In this document: positions 25,379 to 33,562 of the stretch, in pieces
How the letters are laid out: every line of letters begins with the position of its first letter
How positions within the stretch are numbered: position 1 is the first letter of the stretch
Assembly (NCBI GenBank): GCA_020725465.1
Contig: DYEY01000018.1
Span: 1-64,000 of the forward strand
Source of the DNA: Dethiobacter sp.
GTDB lineage: Bacteria; Bacillota; Dethiobacteria; Dethiobacterales; Dethiobacteraceae
Length of the DNA stretch: 64,000 nucleotides
Direction: 5' to 3'
The notes under the pieces: generated by a model
Database searches by the model: none
What the model was told of the DNA's origin: nothing
The model's input: the letters and a program-made list of their open reading frames with translations, nothing else
Made by a program: the position numbers and the translations under genes

Positions 25379-25523
25379 AGGTCATCACCTGTTATCCGTG
25401 AAGTTGAACCGGTTTAATTAACGGAACTATATTAATTTCGACTCTCTTAGTCTAACTCCTTTATTATGACTTCTTTTTTAAACTGTATCCGCTGCCTGCG
25501 CCACTTTGGGTTAAAAAGAGTTC

Positions 25524-25547
25524 GGACCGGGAGTTTTTGCCCGGTCC
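25524..25547 (-). terminator. Hairpin between the ferredoxin gene and tatC
   Basis: GGACCGGG and CCCGGTCC pair around an 8-nt loop; on the minus strand GAACTCTTTTT follows. It lies 12 bp after the ferredoxin stop and would reduce read-through into tatC. Confidence 0.7.
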
Positions 25548-25558
25548 GGAAATTGTCC

Positions 25559-26284
25559 CTATTTACCTTCTTTTGCTTCCACTTCTTTAACCCGTTCGCT
25601 GTATCTGGCCAGACCTGCCCCACCGATTGCCGCCGCTATCATCACGCCACTAAACGGAGACGCCAGCCAGTTCAGTGAGCTGACATCGAAACCGTCCGTC
25701 GGCAGCCCGAAGTCTTTTGGATCGCCGTCAATTATCAGCATCACGCCGGTGCTGTCCTTCCCGAACAGGGCAGCCTTTGTCCTGCCGGCGGCTTTCAGGG
25801 CTTTGACCCGGGCCTGGGCGTCAGCAATGAGCTTGTCACGCTCACCAAAGGCAATGGCACCGACCGGGCAGGCATCGGCACAATAGGTGGTTTTACCCCG
25901 GAGCACCTGTTTGTCGCAGAAGGTGCATTTTTCCGATTTGCGGCGTTTGTCGTCTATCTCCGGTGCGCCAAAGGGGCACGCCCGGACACACATGCCGCAG
26001 CCGATGCAGGTTTCAATATCAATATCCACCATGCCGCCGTTGCTGCCTTCCACCCTGAAAATGGCCTTGACGGGACAGGCGGGCAGGCACTTGGGCTCAA
26101 AGCAGTGCATACAGGCCTGCTTGCGGTAGGCCAGCCTGACATTGGGGAACGTTCCGGTCTGGTATTCCAGCATCCTGGTACGCAGAACACCAAAGGAGGC
26201 TTCTTCATAACGCCCTTTACAAGTAACCGTACAGGCGCTGCAACCAATGCACCTGGTCTGGTCTATAACCATCGCGTATTTCAT
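25559..26284 (-). CDS. Four-cluster ferredoxin subunit of a molybdopterin oxidoreductase (PsrB/PhsB-like)
   Basis: 241 aa. Four [4Fe-4S] motifs are visible: CIGCSACTVTC at residue 12, CMHCFEPKCLPACP near 52, CIGCGMCVRACP near 86, and CTFCDKQVL...CADACP near 115-133. This is the electron-transfer subunit of the DMSO-reductase family. Unlike most relatives it ends with a single membrane helix (about 205-225, SGVMIAAAIGGAGLA), and no NrfD/PsrC-type membrane subunit gene follows. The ATG follows AGGAGG. It starts 22 bp after the catalytic subunit. Confidence 0.9.
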   Translation of the reverse strand: MKYAMVIDQTRCIGCSACTVTCKGRYEEASFGVLRTRMLEYQTGTFPNVRLAYRKQACMHCFEPKCLPACPVKAIFRVEGSNGGMVDIDIETCIGCGMCVRACPFGAPEIDDKRRKSEKCTFCDKQVLRGKTTYCADACPVGAIAFGERDKLIADAQARVKALKAAGRTKAALFGKDSTGVMLIIDGDPKDFGLPTDGFDVSSLNWLASPFSGVMIAAAIGGAGLARYSERVKEVEAKEGK

Positions 26285-26305
26285 AATTATCTTCCCTCCT
26301 TATCC

Positions 26306-28573
26306 CTAGGCTTTGTATACCTTTACACACATATCGCTCATCAGACCGCTCAGGGTGGGGTCTTTCCGGTCAGCCAAGGCTTTGGCGCTCAGGTCATAAA
26401 CCAGGTCACCCTCGTTGCCTCCCACACCGTAGGCCAGGGGCAGGTCTTTGGACCAGTGGCCGAAGCCGTGCCAGACGCAGACGGTGTCGGGGCGGATGCC
26501 GGGAACCACGTGCGCCTTGACTTTAATCTTGTTGATTTTGGATTCGACCCAGACGTCATCGCCGTTCTTGATACCCAGGTCCGCGGCAGTGACAGTGTTT
26601 AAAATGACCGGGCATTCCGGCGCCACCTGCATCACCAGTTCGTTGTTATGGCTTTCCGACATCCTGTGCGCGGCATGGCGGGTAATTACCATGTAAAGCG
26701 GGTAATCCTTGGAGGGCTTTTCTTTCTTCTCCTTCCAGGCCGGGAAGGGATCAAAACCGTTGTCCTGCAGTTTCTTTGAATAAAGCTCTATTTTCTTGCT
26801 TTCGGTGCCGAACTCTTCCCTGCCGGTAAAGGGTTTGGGGTCACCAAGCAGGCCGTTCGGACTGGCCTTCAGCTGGTCCAGGGAATAACCGTTGGCTTTC
26901 AGCTGTTCGTCCATCAGCCTGATGCCGTTTACGCCGTCGGGGAAATAATCACCCAATCCCATGGCCTTGGCGATGCCGATGACGATGGAACCGAAGCCCT
27001 TGTAGTCGCCCAGTTTTTCAATGACCGGCGCAGAGTAGGCCACCTGCGGGTAATGGGCGTTATAAGTACGGTTAGACATGGCCTCCACTTCCATGAAGTG
27101 GGGCTCCGGAAAGACCACGTCGGCCATCTGGACAATTTCGGTCGGCATGATGTCAGCTACCGCAATAAACTCCAGTTTTTTCAGGGCTTCGACAAAGCGC
27201 GGCGCGTTGGGGAAACCGAGAACATTGTATTTCCTGACAAACAGACCTTTAAGAGGATAAGGCTTCCCGCTCAGGATAGCGTCAGCCAGTACCACGTTGC
27301 CATATTTGGCGGTGGAACCAAACAGCTTGTTCTTTTCACCGCCGTCAAACCGCCCTGCAGTGTTTTTGGGATACTCGGGCGGCGGGAAGACGGTATCGAG
27401 GTTGGGCAGCTTCATATTGCGCTCAAATATTACCCCGCCGGGGCGGTCAATGGCGCCCACCAGGGCGTTCAGGATAATGAAGCCGTAAGCCACTCGCCAG
27501 CCGTTGTCGTAGTTGGGGCCGCCGGCATCGCGCTTGTGGCTGGGGATAACAGCCGGCTTGGTAGTGGCGAATTCCCGGGCGATGCGGGTGATGGTGGCGG
27601 CATCCACATCGGTGATACCGGCCGCCCATTCGGCGGTATAGGATTTCACCGCTTTTTTCAGGTCTTCGATGCCTGTTGTATATTTCTCAACATAGTCCTT
27701 GTCGTACAGGTTTTCTTCGATGATGATATTGATCATGGCCAGGATGAAGGCCAGGTCAGTACCGGGCTTGATGGGAATCCACTCGTTGGCCATGGCACCG
27801 GTGGCGGTCAACAGCGGGTTCACCACCACCGCCTTGGCGCCTTTGGCCAGCGCATTTACATACTGGCGGGCAGCCATGTTCTTGCCCTTAGAGGGCTGGT
27901 CCCAGCCGAAGGAAAGGATGTATCTGGCGTTTTCCAGGTCGTGAGTCCAGGGGCGGGCGGTACCGCTGACCGTTACTCGCCACATGGCGTCGTGGGTAGT
28001 GTAGCAGGTATCGTGGTGCCGGCTCAGGTTGGGGGTACCCATAGCCTTGGCCCAGCGGACAGCAAAGTCCTGCGGGCGGCAGGCAACCACAATTGATTCC
28101 GGCCTGTACTTGGCTGACAGTTCTCTGAACCTGTCACCGGCCAATTTGAAGGCTTCTTCCCAGGAAATTTTGACAAAACCAGGGTCCACGCCGGGGCCTT
28201 TTTCCGGGTTGGTCCGCTTCATGGGGAATTTCAGGCGTTGCGGGTCATAAACCATCTTCCAGGCAGAATATCCCTTGACGCAGAGCTTGCCCCGTCCCAC
28301 CTGGTCGTCCGGGTTGCCCTTTATGGCCACAATTTTGCCGTCCACAATCTGCGCCTTCATGGCGCAGTTGGCGCTGCAGACGTTACAGAAGGTGTGCTTT
28401 TCGGTAACCACCGGTTCCGGCGGTAGTTCAGGTTCTTTCGGCGGTTCCGGCGGCGGGGGCGTGGTGGTCGTCTTTTGCTGACAACCTACCAGGAAGTGGC
28501 TGGCTGCTCCCACGGCGCCGGCCGCGGCTGCGGCCTTTAGGAACGACCTCCTGCTTAACTTTTTCTTGTCCAA
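26306..28573 (-). CDS. Tat-exported molybdopterin oxidoreductase, DMSO-reductase family (Psr/Phs/Arr-like)
   Basis: 755 aa from a TTG at 28573 (6 nt after GGGAGG), which places the twin-arginine signal SRRSFLK at residues 7-13. The signal ends in a lipobox-like LVGC (C31), followed by a proline/threonine-rich linker (35-54). One [4Fe-4S] site is C63, C66, C70 and C98. The likely molybdenum ligand is C190 in RHHDTCYTTHD. The C-terminal MPT-binding domain (about 630-755) is complete. The family includes polysulfide, thiosulfate, tetrathionate, selenate and arsenate reductases; the substrate cannot be fixed, though neighbouring YedE and TusA genes favour sulfur or selenium compounds. Its 5' end overlaps the chaperone gene by 146 bp. 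Confidence 0.9.
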   Translation of the reverse strand: MDKKKLSRRSFLKAAAAAGAVGAASHFLVGCQQKTTTTPPPPEPPKEPELPPEPVVTEKHTFCNVCSANCAMKAQIVDGKIVAIKGNPDDQVGRGKLCVKGYSAWKMVYDPQRLKFPMKRTNPEKGPGVDPGFVKISWEEAFKLAGDRFRELSAKYRPESIVVACRPQDFAVRWAKAMGTPNLSRHHDTCYTTHDAMWRVTVSGTARPWTHDLENARYILSFGWDQPSKGKNMAARQYVNALAKGAKAVVVNPLLTATGAMANEWIPIKPGTDLAFILAMINIIIEENLYDKDYVEKYTTGIEDLKKAVKSYTAEWAAGITDVDAATITRIAREFATTKPAVIPSHKRDAGGPNYDNGWRVAYGFIILNALVGAIDRPGGVIFERNMKLPNLDTVFPPPEYPKNTAGRFDGGEKNKLFGSTAKYGNVVLADAILSGKPYPLKGLFVRKYNVLGFPNAPRFVEALKKLEFIAVADIMPTEIVQMADVVFPEPHFMEVEAMSNRTYNAHYPQVAYSAPVIEKLGDYKGFGSIVIGIAKAMGLGDYFPDGVNGIRLMDEQLKANGYSLDQLKASPNGLLGDPKPFTGREEFGTESKKIELYSKKLQDNGFDPFPAWKEKKEKPSKDYPLYMVITRHAAHRMSESHNNELVMQVAPECPVILNTVTAADLGIKNGDDVWVESKINKIKVKAHVVPGIRPDTVCVWHGFGHWSKDLPLAYGVGGNEGDLVYDLSAKALADRKDPTLSGLMSDMCVKVYKA

Positions 28574-29261
28574 ATTTCTCCCTCCCAGTTTTCTTTTGAT
28601 TTGATTCCTGCGGCTTTTCTTCTCCAAAGGCCTGATTGTCAAGCGTCAGCAGCCCATCCAGGAGTTCTGACACCAGCCAGTAAAAGTCTTCACCGCAGCA
28701 CTTGCCCCGGATGTCGCAAGCCAGCTGATACGCCCACCTGTTCAGGTGTGCAATCAGGAATTCGCATTGAATGGCGAGCAGGTCCTGCCTGCTCCCCTTG
28801 CCTGCAGCGGCAGTCATATAGGCGAGACTGGACATAAATCCCAGCTCAACAGCAATATGGTCTTCCGGGTGCAGCTCCGCGGTGTCTTTTTCCAGGCCAA
28901 GATTGCGGTAGAACTGCCTCACCTTCTCCCAGGGTTTATCCATAAGCAGATTCTGATTGCCCAGATAAATCGACTCATAGGGGTGAACACCACCAGGGAG
29001 CAGGAACAGGCGCGCGTACGCTTTCTGTAATTCCAACTCCTGGTACGCATCAGCTTTCTGCCAGGCGGCAGTTACCGCTGCCAGTGCGGTACTTACCCGC
29101 GGAGCTTCCGGTAAATCCAGTCGGGCAAGATGTGAGGTCAGGATGGCCAGGTCCTCCGCATTCATAATTCTCTGCATTTTTTCCAGTGTAAAATGATCCC
29201 GGAAAGACGTAGACAGGAAGGCATATAAAAAGGCCCGCCCTCTACTGGTAAGCCAATCCAT
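28428..29261 (-). CDS. TorD/DmsD-like molybdoenzyme maturation chaperone
   Basis: 277 aa from the ATG at 29261; a TTG at 29288 is also possible. TorD-family proteins bind Tat signal peptides and the apo-molybdoenzyme until cofactor insertion. The all-helical body (about residues 1-200) contains YARLFLLPGGVHPYESIYLG and the ELHPEDHIAVELGFMSSLA signature (E-P-D-H box). The last 48 or so residues are low-complexity and basic, and are read from the same DNA that encodes the signal peptide of the downstream oxidoreductase in another frame. This tail is probably an extension rather than a domain. Confidence 0.85.
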   Translation of the reverse strand: MDWLTSRGRAFLYAFLSTSFRDHFTLEKMQRIMNAEDLAILTSHLARLDLPEAPRVSTALAAVTAAWQKADAYQELELQKAYARLFLLPGGVHPYESIYLGNQNLLMDKPWEKVRQFYRNLGLEKDTAELHPEDHIAVELGFMSSLAYMTAAAGKGSRQDLLAIQCEFLIAHLNRWAYQLACDIRGKCCGEDFYWLVSELLDGLLTLDNQAFGEEKPQESNQKKTGREKFGQEKVKQEVVPKGRSRGRRRGSSQPLPGRLSAKDDHHAPAAGTAERT

Positions 29262-29436
29262 GCTGTGGCACGAACCTCCAAAAGACAAGCAACCATCCCC
29301 TCTCTGTAAGTTGCAGCTGTTTTTCTGTTTTGGTTTTTGCTCTCACCTCGCCAAAGCTATATAGATACGGTAATGTGAATGTTCTCACCTGATAATTCGG
29401 ATAAAAAATCAGGTTCCCTGCCATGAAAAAAAGCAC

Positions 29437-29464
29437 AAAAAGGGAGCCCGCAGGCTCCCTTTTT
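29437..29464. terminator. Bidirectional terminator after the YedE gene
   Basis: AAAAAGGGAGCC-cgca-GGCTCCCTTTTT is a perfect palindromic stem with A and T runs on both sides. It lies between yedE (ending at 29638) and the chaperone operon. The rest of the 29289-29637 gap is AT-rich, probably carrying the chaperone promoter; I see no gene. Confidence 0.85.
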
Positions 29465-29637
29465 AAATTTCCCTATTTCCTAAGGGTTTTTAGAGATTGT
29501 TTATATAAAAGAAAGATATCCATATAATCAGACCTATAACTATTTTTTAGAATATTGCTTCCTCCCTGCGGCTACCCCTGTATAGCTATCAGAACAATAT
29601 ATGGCTATATTTTGACTGCATACCGCAGTGACCAGGA

Positions 29638-30810
29638 TTATTCCACTATAAAGCGTAATAAATATTTGCCGCCCAGATAGGCGCCCGGTAAAATCGCCAG
29701 GCCGAACAGCCAGCCGTGAAGCGACAGGGAGGCCGTACCGGAAAGGAGCGCCCCGATATTGCAGCCCATGGCAATTCTGGAGCTGTAACCCATAAGGAGT
29801 CCACCGGCCAGGGCTGACAGCACATATTTATAATTACGCGGGCGGCGCAGGCGGAACTCGCTCCGGCTGAGACTGGCGTAAAGTGAACCGGTTATCATGG
29901 CAAAAGACAGATAAATCAGCGGGTGCCTGAGAAATACCTGCTGCCCGAAGCCTTCAAGCAGGTTCGCCCTTTGAAAAAACTCCCAGGAAAAAGGCGACAG
30001 GCCTGCCATGCTGCTTAACCAGCCGCTGAAACTGGTAAGTCCTGATGTTATGCTCCAGGGGCGGCCCCAGGACCAGAAGAGAGCGGTATTGGCGGCGGCA
30101 AGGGCGGCCGCTCCCGCCGGGTACGTCCACTTGCGCCCGCCAGACATGGATTTTAGGTCAGGCTTTAAGGAAAAAGCGCCGCCGCCGAACCGGAGGGCCA
30201 GCAAATATAACGCGGCAAGGGCCAGGTATTGTAGTAGGTAGGCGCCGGTCCAGCCCAGGCTGCCGGGCAGGAAGACCGTTGGGGACCCGGCAATGGTAAA
30301 ACGGTACCAGAATCCCAGGTTCCAGGCGCCGGCCGCGGAGCCTGTCAGAATACCCAGGAACGTTACCCACTGCATGATATACCCTTCCCCCATGCGCACC
30401 AGGCATCCGGAAACGCAGCTGCCGGCAATGACCATACCAAACCCGAATAATATTCCTCCCACCAGGGTATGCAGCCCCACCGGGTATACCTTCCCCATTG
30501 TCGGCAGGTCAACGGCCCCAAGCAGCTGCAAAATGCCGAAACCCATGGTGGTCAGCGCTATCGCCAGAAGCACCGCCCGGGTTAAAGCGGTGTTTCTGAT
30601 CATGAAAATATCCCTGAAACCGGCGGCAAAGCAAAAAGCGGAGCGCTGCATTATATAACCAAACGCCAGCCCAAACAAGTAAGGAAGCGCCGCGTTTGCG
30701 TTGCAGGCCCGCACCAAGACGGCCGCACAGGCGGACAGTACCGCGACGGCCAGGGCAAGCCGTGGCTGATTTTTTTTCTTCCGGACAAGCGTTGTGACAG
30801 GTTGAGTCAT
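29638..30810 (-). CDS. yedE: YeeE/YedE-family sulfur-compound transporter
   Basis: 390 aa with about 10 membrane helices in two pseudo-repeats. YeeE/YedE proteins import thiosulfate, and some occur with selenium-metabolism genes. Characteristic cysteine motifs are visible: QRSAFCFAAGFRD (near residue 56), GSCVSGCLVRMGEG (near 131) and RIAMGCNIGALLSG (near 350). These cysteines pass the substrate through the membrane in characterised homologues. The gene is divergent from a LysR regulator, and a TusA-like protein, the usual partner, is encoded just beyond that regulator. Confidence 0.88.
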   Translation of the reverse strand: MTQPVTTLVRKKKNQPRLALAVAVLSACAAVLVRACNANAALPYLFGLAFGYIMQRSAFCFAAGFRDIFMIRNTALTRAVLLAIALTTMGFGILQLLGAVDLPTMGKVYPVGLHTLVGGILFGFGMVIAGSCVSGCLVRMGEGYIMQWVTFLGILTGSAAGAWNLGFWYRFTIAGSPTVFLPGSLGWTGAYLLQYLALAALYLLALRFGGGAFSLKPDLKSMSGGRKWTYPAGAAALAAANTALFWSWGRPWSITSGLTSFSGWLSSMAGLSPFSWEFFQRANLLEGFGQQVFLRHPLIYLSFAMITGSLYASLSRSEFRLRRPRNYKYVLSALAGGLLMGYSSRIAMGCNIGALLSGTASLSLHGWLFGLAILPGAYLGGKYLLRFIVE

Positions 30811-30852
30811 ATTGCTCCCTCTGACCGGTTTTTGAGAATTAAAGAAGGAAAT

Positions 30853-30883
30853 CCTTATTATAAGTATAATTATAGCTATAAGG
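30853..30883. promoter_or_regulatory. Divergent promoter/operator region between yedE and lysR
   Basis: CCTTAT (30853-30858) and ATAAGG (30878-30883) form an inverted repeat around an AT-rich centre holding TATAAT (30865-30870). The location in the yedE-lysR gap fits binding by the LysR regulator. Confidence 0.4.
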
Positions 30884-30925
30884 GCCTGTGAACCCGGTAC
30901 AAATCAGGAAAGGTGCGCAAAAAAC

Positions 30926-31852
30926 ATGGACCTGAGTTCATTAAAGGCATTTTGCACTGTGGTTGAGACGGGAAGCATATCCAAGGCCGCCAAAAAACTG
31001 TTCATCACCCAACCGGCGCTTAGTGTAAAGATACAGGGGCTGGAAAAGTATTATAAGGAACCACTGCTGGAGAGAACAAACAAGGGTATCAGACCCACGG
31101 AAACAGGGACCCTCGTTTACAGCCAGGGGCAAAAGGCTCTTACCATTCTGGAAAACATTGAACGGGAGATAGAGAGAAAGCGTAACCCGGTTAAAGAACT
31201 GGTGGTAAGCGCTGCCAGCACAATTGGCAATTACGCCCTTCCCTGCACTGTTTACGTTTTCAGTGAACGGTACCCTGACTACAAGATTTCACTGGACATC
31301 AGCAATTCACAGGGAGTAATTGACAAAATTCTAAACAGAACCGTGGAAATGGGACTGGTGGAAGGGCCGCTCAGCGAAACAGAGCAGGTCTCCCTGTCTC
31401 AGGAAGGCATAAAAACAAAGATTGTTGCCAGAAACGAACTGTTTTTGATTGTACCTTACAACGACCGCTTCAGGGAGAAAAAAACCATTTCCCTGGAAGA
31501 GGTTAAACAACTGCCCCTTATTGTAAGGGAGAAAGGATCCGGCATCAGAAAAACCCTGGAAGTAACCCTGGCTCAAAAAGGTTTCAGCCTGGATGACCTG
31601 AATGTTGTCATGGAGCTGAATACCATCAACTCGATAAAATCGGCGGTGGCGGCCAATAAAGGGGTTACTTTTCTGCCCAAAATGGCAATCCGCAAAGAAC
31701 TGCACTACAGGATGCTAAAAGCGCTGACGGTGGAAGGTATGATATTTCACCACGACTTTATCCTGCTTTACACCAGCAACAGCGAAACAGGACGCCCACC
31801 TTACAATGCTTTTTTAAAGTTCATCCAGTCCAAGGACCGCAATTTCTGCTAA
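30926..31852 (+). CDS. LysR-family transcriptional regulator
   Basis: 308 aa. The N-terminal winged helix-turn-helix (residues 1-60, SISKAAKKLFITQPALSVKIQGLEKYY-type pattern) is typical LysR. The effector domain from about residue 90 starts with ELVVSAASTIGNYALP, as in CysB/Cbl-like and selenium-metabolism-associated LysR proteins. It is transcribed divergently from yedE and convergently with a TusA-like gene, so it probably controls the sulfur or selenium transport genes. ATG at 30926 follows a GGAAAGG site. Confidence 0.88.
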   Translation: MDLSSLKAFCTVVETGSISKAAKKLFITQPALSVKIQGLEKYYKEPLLERTNKGIRPTETGTLVYSQGQKALTILENIEREIERKRNPVKELVVSAASTIGNYALPCTVYVFSERYPDYKISLDISNSQGVIDKILNRTVEMGLVEGPLSETEQVSLSQEGIKTKIVARNELFLIVPYNDRFREKKTISLEEVKQLPLIVREKGSGIRKTLEVTLAQKGFSLDDLNVVMELNTINSIKSAVAANKGVTFLPKMAIRKELHYRMLKALTVEGMIFHHDFILLYTSNSETGRPPYNAFLKFIQSKDRNFC

Positions 31853-32079
31853 ACGGTTTTTTCTATTATAATGCGCCAGATGCCTTCGTCTTCTTCCAGT
31901 ACTGTACAGAGATAACCGTACTTATCCTTAAAATGGCATGAAACACTGGCAATGGAACAGCTGTGGTCTGTTAACAGGACTACCCGGTCCCGCGGCTTCA
32001 GCTGTTTTAATTTCTTTTCCGCCCTGACAATCGGAATCGGGCACATCTCACCCAAAGCATCGATAAAATGGTCTGCCAC
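31849..32079 (-). CDS. TusA/SirA-family sulfur-carrier protein
   Basis: 76 aa from a GTG at 32079, giving the usual N-terminus VADHFIDALGEMCPIP; an upstream TTG at 32109 would add ten residues. The CPIP motif carries the persulfide-bearing cysteine. TusA-like proteins partner YeeE/YedE transporters to accept sulfur from imported thiosulfate, or take part in selenium metabolism. It overlaps the lysR 3' end by 4 bp on the opposite strand. Confidence 0.88.
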   Translation of the reverse strand: MADHFIDALGEMCPIPIVRAEKKLKQLKPRDRVVLLTDHSCSIASVSCHFKDKYGYLCTVLEEDEGIWRIIIEKTV

Positions 32080-32191
32080 CGGCCACACCCCGTTACAATA
32101 ACGTATCAATTATAGCCATTTAAAATAATCATGTTGCTTAATTCTGCACACGTCCCTGATATTCCTTCACCGTTCAGACCGCAAAGCCAAA

Positions 32192-33364
32192 TTACTGTCC
32201 CGCTATAAATCCGTAGATCAGACCGCTTAAGGTGGCCATAACTATCACCAGTGATACAAAAATAACAGTCTTTCTGGTTCCGATTATGCTGCGGATAACC
32301 AGCATGTTGGGCAGGCTGAGCGCGGGACCCGCCAAAAGCAGCGCCAGGGCCGGACCCTGGCCCATACCGGCGCCCAACAGGCCCTGCAGTATCGGTATTT
32401 CGGTCAGGGTGGCAAAATACATGAAGGCACCGGCCACCGCCGCCAGCAGGTTGGCCACCGGCGAATTGCCGCCGACAAGGCCGGCAACATACTTTGTGGG
32501 TATCAAACCGGCCTCCGTCCCTGGCCGGCCGAGCAGGAAGCCGGCGAACATTACCCCCACAAACAGGAGGGGAAGAATCTGTTCCGCAAAGCCAAGGCTG
32601 GAGGTTACCCAGGAAGACCGTTCCCACCGGTCGAACCACCGGATCAGGATTAATACCAGAGCTGCCAGCAAGGCCGCTGTCAGGTACCATTTTACGCTAA
32701 AGATTGCGGCAAAGAAGCCGATAGGTTCAGAAGGACGCCCCCAGGCAGCAAATATCAGGATTAAAACCAGAACAAGAAAGTAAATGGCATTTTGAACCGG
32801 GGTACGCTTCTCTTCAGGGGTGCCGGCGGTGGCAGTTGAACAGGGCCGGTTCTCCTCATCCTGCCGGCAGATAAAAGCCATAAGCAGGCCGATTACCGTG
32901 GCAAACAGTACGGCTCCCACCGCCCTGGCCACCCCCAGCTGCCAGCCCAGCACCCTGGCGGTCAAAATAATGGCCAGGATATTAATGGCCGGCCCGGAGT
33001 ACAGAAAAGCGGTAGCCGGTCCGATCCCGGCCCCCCGCTTGTAAATACCGGCGAAAAGCGGTAATACGGTGCAGGAGCAAACGGCCAGCAACGTCCCTGA
33101 CAAAGACGCCACGGTGTAGGAAACCCATTTTTTCGCCCCGCCGCCGAAATACCTGATCACCGCGGCCTGGGAGACAAAACTGCCGATGGCGCCGGCTATA
33201 AAAAAGGCCGGAATCAGACAAAAAAGCACATGCTCCCTGGCATACTCCTGCAACAGCAAAAATGACTCCAGGATAGCCCCCTGCAGCCGGGGATGGCCCA
33301 GGGGAGCAAAGTAAGCGGCCAAAAAAACGGCTAATATCGCCGCCAGCCTCTGCCATTGTTTCAC
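32192..33364 (-). CDS. PF03773 (ArsP_1/YraQ-type) permease
   Basis: 390 aa from a GTG at 33364 after GGAGG; the frame is open upstream to 33433. About 8-10 membrane helices in two halves. The first-half signature LLAVCSCTVLPLFAGIYKRGAG with paired cysteines, then ATAFLYSGPAINILAI, defines the family. A partial second copy lies near residues 300-350 (FMYFATLTEIPILQGLLGAGMG). Members export organoarsenicals, metals or are uncharacterised. With acr3 and thioredoxin 11 kb away, an arsenic or redox role is possible but unproven. A charged cytoplasmic loop lies near residue 180. Confidence 0.85.
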   Translation of the reverse strand: MKQWQRLAAILAVFLAAYFAPLGHPRLQGAILESFLLLQEYAREHVLFCLIPAFFIAGAIGSFVSQAAVIRYFGGGAKKWVSYTVASLSGTLLAVCSCTVLPLFAGIYKRGAGIGPATAFLYSGPAINILAIILTARVLGWQLGVARAVGAVLFATVIGLLMAFICRQDEENRPCSTATAGTPEEKRTPVQNAIYFLVLVLILIFAAWGRPSEPIGFFAAIFSVKWYLTAALLAALVLILIRWFDRWERSSWVTSSLGFAEQILPLLFVGVMFAGFLLGRPGTEAGLIPTKYVAGLVGGNSPVANLLAAVAGAFMYFATLTEIPILQGLLGAGMGQGPALALLLAGPALSLPNMLVIRSIIGTRKTVIFVSLVIVMATLSGLIYGFIAGQ

Positions 33365-33562
33365 GTTCAGACGCCTCCGGTATTTTATTTTTATATTATA
33401 ATTTACTGATATATTATCTCTCCGGATAAGCACCTGTCAACAGCGGATATTTTAATGTTGCCACTGGGAAACTGGGAAAGATTGCCCATAGCCAGATTTG
33501 GCGGATTATGTTAAAATATAAGGGAATTATAGGCAAAATTCGCCAAGCTTTCGCCAGAAAGG

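Noticed and set aside
29242-29436. Small open frame upstream of the TorD-like gene
   Set aside because: It overlaps the chaperone start and lies in the promoter region; composition is not protein-like.
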